NCBI GenBank assembly: GCA_903916135.1
Contig: CAIWVT010000328.1
Coordinates: forward strand, 1 to 17,083
Origin: an uncultured bacterium
Lineage (GTDB): Bacteria; Bacteroidota; Bacteroidia; Bacteroidales; CAIWKO01
Reading direction: 5' to 3'
DNA: 17,083 bases
A program made the position numbers and the translations under genes. Numbering within the stretch: the stretch's first letter is position 1; each line of letters starts with the position of its first letter. The notes beneath the pieces were generated by a model. That model saw nothing but the letters and a program-made list of their open reading frames with translations. It was not told the DNA's origin and did not search any database. This document shows positions 1 to 6,935 of the stretch, piece after piece.

Positions 1-147
1 CATAAATTAGCAAGAATAATCTATAAGATGATTAAAGAGAAAAAAGAATATGACCCAGAAATTATGAACAAATGTAATGAGAAATGGAAGGCAAATAAAA
101 TAAAATTCCTCGAAAAACAACTTTCCCAGTTAAAAAGTGTGGTTTAA
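1..147 (+). CDS. C-terminal fragment of an IS110-family transposase (5' end outside window)
   Basis: The window opens inside a reading frame that runs for 48 codons to a TAA at 145-147. The peptide starts HKLARIIYKMIKEKKEYDP and has a basic, helical tail with KIKFLEKQLSQL near the end. As I remember the family, this matches the extreme C-terminus of the IS116/IS110/IS902 transposase domain (Transposase_20), where a helix beginning K-(L/I)-ARI-(I/F)-Y is followed by a lysine-rich coiled tail. These enzymes are DEDD-type recombinases that move an element lacking conventional inverted repeats. Only the tail is visible, so I cannot say whether the full gene is intact. The composition resembles the rest of the window. 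The alternative is another protein with a charged C-terminal helix. Confidence 0.65.
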   Translation, partial: HKLARIIYKMIKEKKEYDPEIMNKCNEKWKANKIKFLEKQLSQLKSVV

Positions 148-303
148 ATGAGGGTTGATTATCAGGGAGCTACAGGGAGTTATATAGTAGGTTTTAGAAC
201 CATAGAGGCATGTTTTAGTTTTATTCCATTATAAAAAACATTACCTCCCAAAATCAATTCTTAAAAGCTTTTATATCCTAAAGTGAAAGATTTTTAGCGG
301 AAT
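148..303. mobile_element. Probable non-coding 3' end of the IS110-type element
   Basis: About 150 bp follow the transposase stop without a convincing gene; the only plus-strand ORF (149-235, 28 codons) has no recognisable features. IS110-family elements carry a non-coding 3' end that often holds the guide RNA or recombination sequences, so part of this stretch probably belongs to the element. I cannot fix the element boundary because the other end lies outside the window. This is inference from position. Confidence 0.3.
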
Positions 304-408
304 ATGATTCCATCTTTTCAAACAACAAATCTTTTTTCTACTAAAGATAAGCTTCTTTTTGACAAAGGAAACGCTGCCTATTATACAAATAATCTTATTT
401 ATGATAAT

Positions 409-744
409 GAGAACCCTTCTTATGGAAGGGAGGGTTCTCATTGTGTAAAAGAGAAGTCTTCTTATGGAAGGGAAGGTTCTCATTGTATAAAAGAGAAGTC
501 TTCTTATGATAGGGAAGGGTCTCATTGTGTAAAAGAGAAGTCTTCTTATGGAAGGGAAGGTTCTCATTGTATAAAAGAGAAGTCTTCTTATGATAGGGAA
601 GGGTCTCATTGTGTAAAAGAGAAGTCTTCTTATGGAAAGGAAGGATCTCATTGTGTAAATGAGAAGTCTTCTTATGAAAGGGAAGGATCTCATTGTGTAA
701 AAGAGAAGTCTTCTTTGGAAAGGAAAGGTTCGCATTATGACATT
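409..744. repeat. 42-bp tandem array, eight units, open on both strands
   Basis: Eight head-to-tail units of exactly 42 bp start at 409, 451, 493, 535, 577, 619, 661 and 703; the first and last are degenerate. Units 2 and 4 are identical and units 3 and 5 are identical, so 451-534 and 535-618 form a perfect 84-bp higher-order duplication. Because 42 is a multiple of three, both strands stay open. One reads a 14-residue repeat (EKSSYGREGSHCVK), the other MRTFPSIRRLLFYT. Each unit can fold: unit 1 has 9-bp arms (409-417 with 431-439), and later units keep GAGAA/TTCTC ends around an inner CTTC/GAAG. The units are contiguous with no spacers, so this is a minisatellite and not CRISPR. I see no support for translation. 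Confidence 0.9.
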
Positions 745-955
745 CTGTTTTTAAAGTGCATTATTTTGATATAGTTATAAATGAAAATAAATTCAATATA
801 CATGAAAATGGATTCATCATTAAAAAAAATGAAACCTTTATAATGGAAAATGAAACCCTAAAATACTATTATACGTTTAAAATAAAATGCTAAGAACATA
901 TAGTTTGAGAAGAAGTATCCGTAATTTGATTTGCTAAAAGCGTAAATTAATTTAT

Positions 956-963
956 TTAGTTTG
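956..963 (+). promoter_or_regulatory. Possible Bacteroidota -7 box for the helical/FN3-sheath unit
   Basis: TTAGTTTG differs from TAnnTTTG at one position, 20 bp before the ATG at 984. A TTTG at 930-933 lies 22 bp upstream as a possible -33 element. It is weaker than the other boxes in this window. The 210 bp between the tandem array and this site contain only A/T-rich sequence with repeated ATGAAA words and no gene I can support. Confidence 0.3.
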
Positions 964-983
964 AAAATATAAACCTACCCACT

Positions 984-1607
984 ATGGATCGAAAAATTAA
1001 AGTCAGAGTAACCTTAGTACCGAAAAACGTTATGGTGAAATATGCCGTTAACAAAAATGTAGTAGCAAAAATGCCCTTGCATCCGCAGATTACGGGATGG
1101 CCCCACACTGCTGATGAATATGATGCCGTGTGCGAAGAAGTGTATAAAGAAGCCCAATTACAATTGAAAGGCGATAGGTCGGCAACAAAACGCCTTCATA
1201 AAGCTGAAGATAAGATGGATCTCTATTATTATGATATTGCCTCTCATGTTGAAACCTATGCGAATAAATTAAAAGAAGCATCTTTACCTGCCAGCATGGG
1301 CTTGGTGTTGTGGGCTACTCCCAAAGCTCGCAAACGCAAAAGCTTTCAAGCCGCTAATGGTGAAACAGAGAAATCTATCGTGCTCACCTTTCCAAGAAAT
1401 GTGGATGCTGCAGCTTATATAGCCGAAATAGCGGAAGTGATAGACGGTCAAGAACCTTATTACGAGTTAGGTGGTGGAAATTCAACCACCATTATCACTA
1501 TCGTCAATAAAAAGAGGAATACGGATTATCTCATTCGCTTATCCATCATCAATGCTACGGGCATCATTCCCTATTTAAATACGATTTCATTTCACACGCG
1601 GAAATAA
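984..1607 (+). CDS. Helical N-terminus plus degenerate FN3-like domain protein, function unknown
   Basis: This 207-residue protein has no signal peptide or membrane segment. Residues 43-100 look helical and charged (VCEEVYKEAQLQLKG, then a second helix ending SHVETYANKLKEA). Residues about 128-200 look like a divergent fibronectin-III sandwich: a strand at SIVLTFPR, AAAYIAEIAEV, and a late strand pair around the DYLIRLSIINATG segment that matches the usual Y-x-(I/F)-R-V-x-A-x-N-x-x-G pattern. The same order, a helical part and then an FN3 domain, is seen in the gene at 15885-16565, and I recall it as a recurrent small protein family in Bacteroidota. The gene ends 91 bp before the sheath gene on the same strand with no terminator between them, so co-transcription is likely. 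A role as sheath partner, fibre or cargo is only inference. Confidence 0.7.
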   Translation: MDRKIKVRVTLVPKNVMVKYAVNKNVVAKMPLHPQITGWPHTADEYDAVCEEVYKEAQLQLKGDRSATKRLHKAEDKMDLYYYDIASHVETYANKLKEASLPASMGLVLWATPKARKRKSFQAANGETEKSIVLTFPRNVDAAAYIAEIAEVIDGQEPYYELGGGNSTTIITIVNKKRNTDYLIRLSIINATGIIPYLNTISFHTRK

Positions 1608-1698
1608 CGATTGAACTCGTAAAAAAATATGTTGAAAGAGACTCAAATTAAAGGCAATCTGTAAAAGAATAGCAGTATAAAAAAGAAAAATCAAGCGC

Positions 1699-3126
1699 AT
1701 GACAAACATAGTAACCCCCATAGCACAAGTGGAAACCGCCATTCCTGCTTTTATCGGATACACAAATAAAGCTGTGGGTGCCAATGAAAAATCATTACTA
1801 AATATTCCGACACGCATTAGCTCCCTACAAGAATTAGAACGGTATTTTTTCGATATGCCTGTGAATGGGTTTGTTGAAAATGAAATGAATATACAAGTGC
1901 ATGTTACCCGAAAGTATGATAATCCCATGTCGAGGAAGCTACTTGCCATATCTACAGTAGCAAGCAATACCTCTCCTTCTAAAAACAATCTTCTGAATTC
2001 TTTACGATTGTTTTTTAGCAATGGCGGAGGCGTCTGTTATGTTGTTTCAGTGGGAAACACAAACGGTGATGTTTATTATGATGAATTGAAAAAAGGATTG
2101 GATGCGCTTGAGCATTATAGTGAACCAACTCTTATTGTTATTCCCGAAGGGCTGTCTTTGGATGAAGATAGTTATTATCAATTGATGGGTTACGCCATTG
2201 ACCAATGCGCAAAACTTCGCGACAGATTCGCCATTGTGGATATTCATACTACGAAACCAACGGTAAGTGAGACGATGAACAACTTCCGAACAAAATTTGC
2301 CAAGACAGATAACTTGAAATATGCTGCCACCTATTATCCCCATGTGAAAACTATCTTTTCCTATCAGTACATGCCGAAGGATGTGGAGGTCATTATCAAA
2401 AATACGTTCACAAACGGAAATGCTTATATTATTTCTCCCACTGTCAAGATGAGCATCTTTGAATCGAATGCGCGAAATATGAGGACAGATTCCTACGATA
2501 ACGGCGTATATATCTCGTGCATGAGTGCCATCTCCGAATTGACTCCCATTTTGCCTGCCTCACCTGCTATAGCGGGCATGTATTCTTCTGTTGATAAGCA
2601 ACGGGGTGTTTGGAGCGCGCCCTCTAATGTTAGTTTGACTGCTGTTACGGATGTTAGCTGTGCCATAACGGACGCCCAACACGACTTGATGCAAATTGAT
2701 GTCAACACAGGCAAATCTGCCAACTCTATTCGTAAGGTAAGCGGCAAAGGATTTATGGTGTGGGGCGCAAGAACATTAGACGGGAAAAACAATGAATTTA
2801 GATATGTTCCCTCGCAACGTTTGTTTATGATGGTGGAAGAATCCATAAAATTGGCTTTGGAATCCTTGGCTCTCGAACACAATAATCAAGGGACTTGGGA
2901 TAAAATTCGGGCGATGGTTGATAATTTTTTATTTTTAATGTGGAGGCGTGGAGCTTTAGTAGGAAATAAACAAGAAGATGCTTTCTATGTTCATTGTGGA
3001 TTGGGACAAACCATGACACAATTAGATATTATAGAAGGAAACATTATCTTAGAATATGGCTTAGCGATGATGCGTCCTACAGAATTTATTGTAAATCGTC
3101 TGACACAAAAGTTGCAGACTGTGTAA
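1699..3126 (+). CDS. Contractile tail sheath protein, extracellular contractile injection system type
   Basis: The 475-residue product reads as a phage-like tail sheath subunit. The N-terminus carries VETAIPAFIGYTNKA (residues 11-25), the motif that opens sheath proteins of eCIS/antifeeding-prophage/MAC-type particles. The middle has the FFSNGGGVCYVVSV strand (106-119) and a GVWSAPSN turn (303-310). The C-terminal sheath domain runs from GKGFMVWGARTL (349-360) through the RYVPSQRLFMMVEESI and FLMWRRGALVG segments to GLGQTMTQLDIIEG (434-447) and a closing EFIVNRLTQK. Both ends are present, so the gene looks complete. Such proteins form the contracting outer cylinder around a tube and need tube, baseplate, cap and ATPase genes. 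None lies downstream before purN, and upstream only the 984 gene and an IS remnant are visible. It is either an orphan sheath or the right edge of a locus cut off by the window. Confidence 0.88.
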   Translation: MTNIVTPIAQVETAIPAFIGYTNKAVGANEKSLLNIPTRISSLQELERYFFDMPVNGFVENEMNIQVHVTRKYDNPMSRKLLAISTVASNTSPSKNNLLNSLRLFFSNGGGVCYVVSVGNTNGDVYYDELKKGLDALEHYSEPTLIVIPEGLSLDEDSYYQLMGYAIDQCAKLRDRFAIVDIHTTKPTVSETMNNFRTKFAKTDNLKYAATYYPHVKTIFSYQYMPKDVEVIIKNTFTNGNAYIISPTVKMSIFESNARNMRTDSYDNGVYISCMSAISELTPILPASPAIAGMYSSVDKQRGVWSAPSNVSLTAVTDVSCAITDAQHDLMQIDVNTGKSANSIRKVSGKGFMVWGARTLDGKNNEFRYVPSQRLFMMVEESIKLALESLALEHNNQGTWDKIRAMVDNFLFLMWRRGALVGNKQEDAFYVHCGLGQTMTQLDIIEGNIILEYGLAMMRPTEFIVNRLTQKLQTV

Positions 3127-3152
3127 TAACCTTATGTATCGTGCTGGTTTAT

Positions 3153-3235
3153 TTTTCTATAAATATTTTGTTCCTACGGGACAGGCTTGCACGCTGAAAT
3201 CCACTATCCCGTAGGGATTTAATATTTATAGAAAA
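3153..3235. repeat. Long imperfect hairpin carrying CCTACGGGA arms
   Basis: Outer arms 3153-3167 and 3221-3235 are perfectly complementary over 15 bp. Inner arms 3171-3181 and 3207-3217 (TCCTACGGGA type) pair over 11 bp with one G-U pair. The loop is 25 nt. A related half element lies at 3363-3388 in inverted orientation, with TTCCGTAGGGAC followed by an A/T-rich run. It sits 27 bp after the sheath stop codon, so it may also act as its terminator, although neither arm is followed by a T-run. I recall CCTACGGGA-type palindromes as dispersed repeats in Bacteroidota genomes, but I did not verify this by a search. Confidence 0.75.
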
Positions 3236-3265
3236 TTTCAATACACGGTTTTTTAATACCATTAC

Positions 3266-3362
3266 ATACTATGTTTTAGTCCAAACTCAATTGGTATAAT
3301 GCCGATAGAGTAGCTGTTATAGTTCAATTTATTGGACTATAACAGATACCGTATCGGTATAA
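3266..3362 (+). repeat. Intergenic dispersed repeat, copy 1 (short form)
   Basis: The left end has a TCCAAACTC block and then TTGGTAT. The right end is TTGGACTATAACAGATACCG followed by TATCGGTATAA. The centre folds into a 14-bp stem (3314-3327 with 3332-3345, one G-U pair, loop TTTA). It extends outward with mismatches to CCGATA/TATCGG (3302-3307 with 3352-3357). Copies 2 (8834-8978) and 3 (11167-11250, inverted) share the right end, and copy 2 also shares the left end. Confidence 0.8.
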
Positions 3363-3546
3363 GTTCCGTAGGGACGATATATTATTTAACCGGACAACAA
3401 TGAAAATAAAATAAGGTTAAATTCTACGTGTGGTAACCTTTCTACTAAGGTTTGGGATGGTCTTAAATAAGCAGTTAGACAGGAGTCCCTATGGTGTGAA
3501 GTATGCACCCTCTCTCTTGTTCCTAAAAGCCCAATAGTCTAATTGT

Positions 3547-4110
3547 CTAAAAGTCTATCTCTCCAATCACCCTCGGAAAATGCTCATACTCCAAATCATG
3601 CACCTTGGTGGCGATGCTGTCGGGCGTGTCTTGTTGGGTGAGGGGGCAGCGTGCCTGAAAAATGATGGCGCCTTCGTCATAGTGTTCGTTCACAAAATGG
3701 ATGGTGATGCCCGTTTCGGGTTCTTTGGCAGCCCAAACCGCCTCGTGAACCGCCGCACCATACATACCTTTGCCACCATATTTGGGCAACAAAGCAGGAT
3801 GGATGTTGATGATCTTTTGGGGATAAGCCGCGATGAGTTCGGCAGGGATTTTTAATAAAAAACCTGCCAACACTATGCCATCAATCTTGAAAGTCTGCAT
3901 CAGCTGCAGCATAAAACCCTCACGGTTCAGCTCCGCGGCAGAGAACACCACCGAGGGAATCTGATGGCGATGGGCGCGTTCAATCACATAAGCATCAGCT
4001 TTGTTGCTCAATATCAAGGCAACATTCACGGCATCGCTTCCATCAAAATAATGGATGATATTTTCGGCATTGCTCCCGTTGCCGGAAGCAAAAATGGCTA
4101 TGTTTTTCAT
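3547..4110 (-). CDS. purN: Phosphoribosylglycinamide formyltransferase PurN
   Basis: The 187-residue enzyme transfers a formyl group from 10-formyltetrahydrofolate to glycinamide ribonucleotide, the third step of purine synthesis, in the cytosol. The N-terminal FASGNGSNAENI loop (residues 7-18) binds the phosphoribosyl phosphate. The catalytic set is Asn102 and His104 in NIHPALLP and Asp145 in HYDEGA; IVLAGFLLKIP (79-89) is the usual pre-catalytic strand. Length is normal for bacterial PurN. The frame stays open upstream to 4170, but I chose the ATG at 4108-4110: the family begins with M-x-x-IA-(V/I)-(L/F)-ASG, and a perfect -7 box lies inside the putative extension. The gene stands alone and is divergent from the GH3-family gene. 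Confidence 0.93.
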   Translation of the reverse strand: MKNIAIFASGNGSNAENIIHYFDGSDAVNVALILSNKADAYVIERAHRHQIPSVVFSAAELNREGFMLQLMQTFKIDGIVLAGFLLKIPAELIAAYPQKIINIHPALLPKYGGKGMYGAAVHEAVWAAKEPETGITIHFVNEHYDEGAIIFQARCPLTQQDTPDSIATKVHDLEYEHFPRVIGEIDF

Positions 4111-4143
4111 CGAGTTTGTTTCTGTGTCATAAAAATAGGAGGT

Positions 4144-4171
4144 CAAAAATAAATAAAAAATAGCAATCAAA
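4144..4171 (-). promoter_or_regulatory. Bacteroidota-type promoter for purN
   Basis: On the minus strand a perfect TATTTTTG (TAnnTTTG) occupies 4151-4144, with TTTG at 4171-4168 sixteen bp upstream, slightly closer than the usual spacing. Transcription would begin near 4137, about 27 nt before the chosen purN start. That rules out the longer reading from 4170. Confidence 0.5.
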
Positions 4172-4225
4172 GCATAAGAATCAAAAATATTTCAATAAAA
4201 TGTTCTCCAATTCAAACAAAATAGC

Positions 4226-4233
4226 TAATTTTG
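4226..4233 (+). promoter_or_regulatory. -7 box for the GH3-propeller operon
   Basis: TAATTTTG is a perfect TAnnTTTG match 20 bp before the ATG at 4254, which implies a short leader. No clear TTTG lies at the -33 distance. It shares the 143-bp intergenic space with the purN promoter on the opposite strand. Confidence 0.45.
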
Positions 4234-4253
4234 ATGCATAATTTAAAACACAG

Positions 4254-5771
4254 ATGGCTCTATTAAATTCGGTTATGGCATGGATCATGAAGCAGCGCAT
4301 TCATCAGATTGAGTTGTTTATAAAATATCCGCATGAGGTGCAGAACGATTGTTTTCAGTGGTTGATTTCGTCGGCTAAAAACACGGAATGGGGATGCAAA
4401 TATGGCTACAACGCCATCAACAAGCCGTCGCAGTATAAAGAGCGGGTGCCCATCAATAATTATGATGGACTGAAACCCTATATTGACCGCTTGCGCCAAG
4501 GTGAACAAAACATACTTTGGCCCCAAGAAATCAAATGGTTTGCCGTTTCCTCGGGCACCACTTCGGACAAGAGCAAATTCATCCCTGTAAGCGAAGACAC
4601 CATAGAAGAATGTCATTTCAAAGGCGGGAAAGATGTGCTTACGTTTTATTGCCACAACCAACCCGAAACCAAGATATTCAACGGAAAAGGCTTAGCCTTG
4701 GGTGGAAGCCATACGGTGAACGAATTCGACAATAAGGCGTTTCATGGCGATTTGTCGGCTATCTTGATTCAAAACATGCCTTTCTGGGCGCAGTTTATTC
4801 GCACGCCCGACCTCTCCGTAGCCCTGATGAACGAATGGGAAAGCAAATTGGACACCATCGCACGAATTACTTCCAAAGAAGATGTAACGAGCCTTTCGGG
4901 AGTGCCTTCGTGGACTTTGTTGCTGCTGAAAAAGGTGTTAGAAATCACAGGCAAAGACGACATACGCGAGGTGTGGCAAAATCTGGAACTCTTCATCCAT
5001 GGGGGCATCAGCTTTTTGCCTTATGCCGAACAGTATAAAAAAATCATCACCTCCAACAAGATGAATTATTTGGAGACCTACAATGCCAGCGAAGGCTTTT
5101 TCGGCATCAAAGACCGCAGCGATGCCGACGATATGTTGCTCATGTTGGATTATGGCATCTATTATGAGTTTCTCCCGATTGAAGACCTCGATAAAGAACA
5201 TCCGCGAACGCTCAACTTGGATGAGGTAGCTTTGGATACCAATTATGCGTTGATTATCTCCACCAATTCGGGTTTGTGGCGCTATCGCATTGGCGACACC
5301 ATCAAATTCACGTCATTAAGTCCGCATCGCATCAAGATTTCGGGGCGTACCAAGAGTTTTATCAATGCCTTCGGCGAAGAGTTGATGATAGATAATGCCG
5401 ACAAAGCTTTAGAGATTGCGTGTAAAAAGACAGGGGCTATCGTTTCGGAATACACTGCTGCGCCTGTTTTCTTTCAGGATAGAAATGGCGGCGTACATGA
5501 ATGGCTCATCGAATTTGCTGAGGAACCCGAATCTATTGAATATTTTGGCGAGATATTTGATAATGCCTTGAAGTCCTTAAATTCTGATTATGAAGCCAAA
5601 CGTTATCACGATATGATTTTGCAGCAACCGTTGATTCGTGTGTTGCCGAAAGATACCTTTTATATATGGTTGAAACAAAAAGGGCGCTTGGGCGGGCAAT
5701 ATAAAGTGCCGCGATTGGCAAACGAACGTAAACATGTGGACGAAATATTGACCATACTAAAGAACTTATGA
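4254..5771 (+). CDS. GH3-family adenylate-forming (acyl-acid ligase-like) enzyme
   Basis: This 505-residue protein belongs to the GH3 branch of the ANL superfamily, which activates a carboxylic acid with ATP to an acyl-adenylate and, in plants, joins it to an amino acid. The three nucleotide-binding motifs are present: VSSGTTSDKSKFIPVS (98-113, P-loop-like), YNASEGFFGI (276-285) and LWRYRIGD (341-348). The GRTKSFINAFGEEL segment (364-377) leads into the mobile C-terminal domain. Full length is typical of bacterial GH3 proteins. Bacterial members are widespread in Bacteroidota but their substrates are mostly unknown, so no substrate is assigned. The stop overlaps the start of the next gene by four bases (ATGA, 5768-5771), which suggests translational coupling. 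Confidence 0.9.
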   Translation: MALLNSVMAWIMKQRIHQIELFIKYPHEVQNDCFQWLISSAKNTEWGCKYGYNAINKPSQYKERVPINNYDGLKPYIDRLRQGEQNILWPQEIKWFAVSSGTTSDKSKFIPVSEDTIEECHFKGGKDVLTFYCHNQPETKIFNGKGLALGGSHTVNEFDNKAFHGDLSAILIQNMPFWAQFIRTPDLSVALMNEWESKLDTIARITSKEDVTSLSGVPSWTLLLLKKVLEITGKDDIREVWQNLELFIHGGISFLPYAEQYKKIITSNKMNYLETYNASEGFFGIKDRSDADDMLLMLDYGIYYEFLPIEDLDKEHPRTLNLDEVALDTNYALIISTNSGLWRYRIGDTIKFTSLSPHRIKISGRTKSFINAFGEELMIDNADKALEIACKKTGAIVSEYTAAPVFFQDRNGGVHEWLIEFAEEPESIEYFGEIFDNALKSLNSDYEAKRYHDMILQQPLIRVLPKDTFYIWLKQKGRLGGQYKVPRLANERKHVDEILTILKNL

Positions 5772-6574
5772 GAAGCAGATTTCTAATCGGAATGTTGATA
5801 TGTTTAAGTCTATCGAGGCTAATGGCTCAGACAATACACTTTGAGAAAAAGTTGTGTATTGAAGTCACGGGAACACGTATCGTTACGGATAATTTCGGGA
5901 ACATCTATGTGATTGATAAAAGCAGTGTGAAGAAATTCGACAAGGAAGGCAAGGCATTGTCGTCCTACACCGAATATGGTGATGGGAAGATATCGGGTCT
6001 GGACGTGAGCGACCCGCTGAAGATTATCCTATTCAATGCCGACTTTGGTAAGATAAAATTTCTCGACAACAAGTTGACGCTCAAAAACAATTCCATTTCG
6101 CTTTTTGATTTGGGATATGCCAATGCTTCACTCATCGCGGCTTCCTACGAAAGTGGGTTTTGGCTTTTTGATCCCCTGTCGAACCAAGTGGTGCGCTTTG
6201 ATAATTCCTTGCAGCCGTCGCAGTCGAGCGGCAACATCAACGATTTAATCGGGCATGATTTCGCGCCCAATTTTCTCATGGAATCGGACAACATACTTTA
6301 CGTGAACGACCCGCGATACGGCATTTTTATCTTTGATAGATATGCCACCTATCTGAAGATGATTCCTATCAAAAATCTCAAAAGCTTTCAGGTAATCAAC
6401 AATAAAATAGTCTATCTGGATGATAACTTCATCAAGACTTTAGACCTGAAGACCTACGACGAAACTACATTCAAACTTCCCCAAATTGAAGATGAATTGT
6501 TGAACGCTACGGTGGACAATCAGCGTTTGTATGTTATAACAAAAAAGAAACTTTGTATTTATATGTTCTTGTAA
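5768..6574 (+). CDS. Secreted propeller-like protein, function unknown
   Basis: The 268-residue protein starts with a signal peptide: positive MRSR, a hydrophobic core LIGMLICLSLS, and a cleavage-like AQ near residue 21. The mature part repeats short strands with D-x-(F/Y)-G-x-(I/L)-Y-V style turns (DNFGNIYVID, DPRYGIFIFD, NNKIVYLDD, DNQRLYVIT), which suggests four or five blades of a beta-propeller or NHL-like fold. There is no lipobox cysteine, membrane anchor or catalytic motif. It overlaps the GH3-family stop by four bases and has no separate promoter. It would be exported while its operon partner is cytosolic, so a shared pathway is plausible but unproven. The gene ends 7 bp from the convergent biotin carrier gene. 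Confidence 0.7.
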   Translation: MRSRFLIGMLICLSLSRLMAQTIHFEKKLCIEVTGTRIVTDNFGNIYVIDKSSVKKFDKEGKALSSYTEYGDGKISGLDVSDPLKIILFNADFGKIKFLDNKLTLKNNSISLFDLGYANASLIAASYESGFWLFDPLSNQVVRFDNSLQPSQSSGNINDLIGHDFAPNFLMESDNILYVNDPRYGIFIFDRYATYLKMIPIKNLKSFQVINNKIVYLDDNFIKTLDLKTYDETTFKLPQIEDELLNATVDNQRLYVITKKKLCIYMFL

Positions 6575-6581
6575 AAGGAAT

Positions 6582-6923
6582 CTAAACAATTTCAACCAGC
6601 AATTGGCTTTTAGTAACCATTTCGCCTGGTTTGCAATATATTTTTTTTACTTTGCCACTCACTAAAGTGGTGAGTTCGTTGTTCATTTTCATGGCTTCCA
6701 AAATCAACAACTTATCGCCTTTTTTCACTTTGTCGCCTTCTTTCACAAACACTTTCCGTATGGTTCCCGGAATGAAAGAATATATCTTTTTGTGATCAAC
6801 AGGTGTATAGGGCTTCCGTGCCAGATGTTTGTTGGTCAGCAGGGTTTGATATTCTTCACCTAAAATAATAAAGGGTTTATAATCGGGTTGCTCTGGAGCA
6901 ACTTCTAATTCGTCGTTTTCCAT
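6582..6923 (-). CDS. Biotin carboxyl carrier subunit
   Basis: This 113-residue protein ends in a biotinyl domain: SFIPGTIRKVFVKEGDKVKKGD (49-70) leads to EAMKMNNEL (76-84), where Lys79 is the biotin attachment site, followed by the GKVKKIYCKPGE hairpin. The first 45 residues are acidic and then linker-like, and lack the Ala/Pro-rich hinge of many carriers. It would shuttle carboxybiotin to the carboxyltransferase encoded just upstream; the intergenic gap is 12 bp, so the two share an mRNA. No biotin carboxylase, OadG-type or membrane decarboxylase subunit is nearby, so whether the complex carboxylates or decarboxylates cannot be read here. Confidence 0.88.
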   Translation of the reverse strand: MENDELEVAPEQPDYKPFIILGEEYQTLLTNKHLARKPYTPVDHKKIYSFIPGTIRKVFVKEGDKVKKGDKLLILEAMKMNNELTTLVSGKVKKIYCKPGEMVTKSQLLVEIV

Positions 6924-6935
6924 AATACTTGTTTT

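Larger units (their letters stand above)
3127..3546. other. 420-bp gene-free interval packed with repeats and hairpins
   Basis: Between the convergent sheath and purN genes I find no supportable gene. From left to right it holds a large hairpin element (3153-3235), an intergenic repeat copy (3266-3362), a half copy of the first hairpin's arm (3363-3388), and a stretch at 3400-3510 with several short complementary arms: AAGGTTA/TAACCTT, then GTCT/AGAC, then GGTGT/GCACC. These are described separately below and in the findings. Confidence 0.7.

Noticed and set aside
271..735. 154-codon minus-strand ORF over the same array
   Set aside because: Same reason: a by-product of the repeat, with an implausible basic MRTFPSIRRLLFYT repeat and no convincing upstream signals.
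409..744. CRISPR array
   Set aside because: Units are contiguous and similar along their whole length, with no unique spacers, and no cas gene is present. The same holds for 16681-17083.
304..774. 156-codon plus-strand ORF over the 42-bp array with a repeated SHCVKEKSSYGREG-type peptide
   Set aside because: It stays open only because the repeat unit is a multiple of three. The opposite strand is equally open, unit differences are mostly not synonymous, and there is no recognisable leader or homologous domain.
4111..4170. 20-codon N-terminal extension of PurN
   Set aside because: It contains a perfect -7 promoter box for the gene and precedes the conserved family start.
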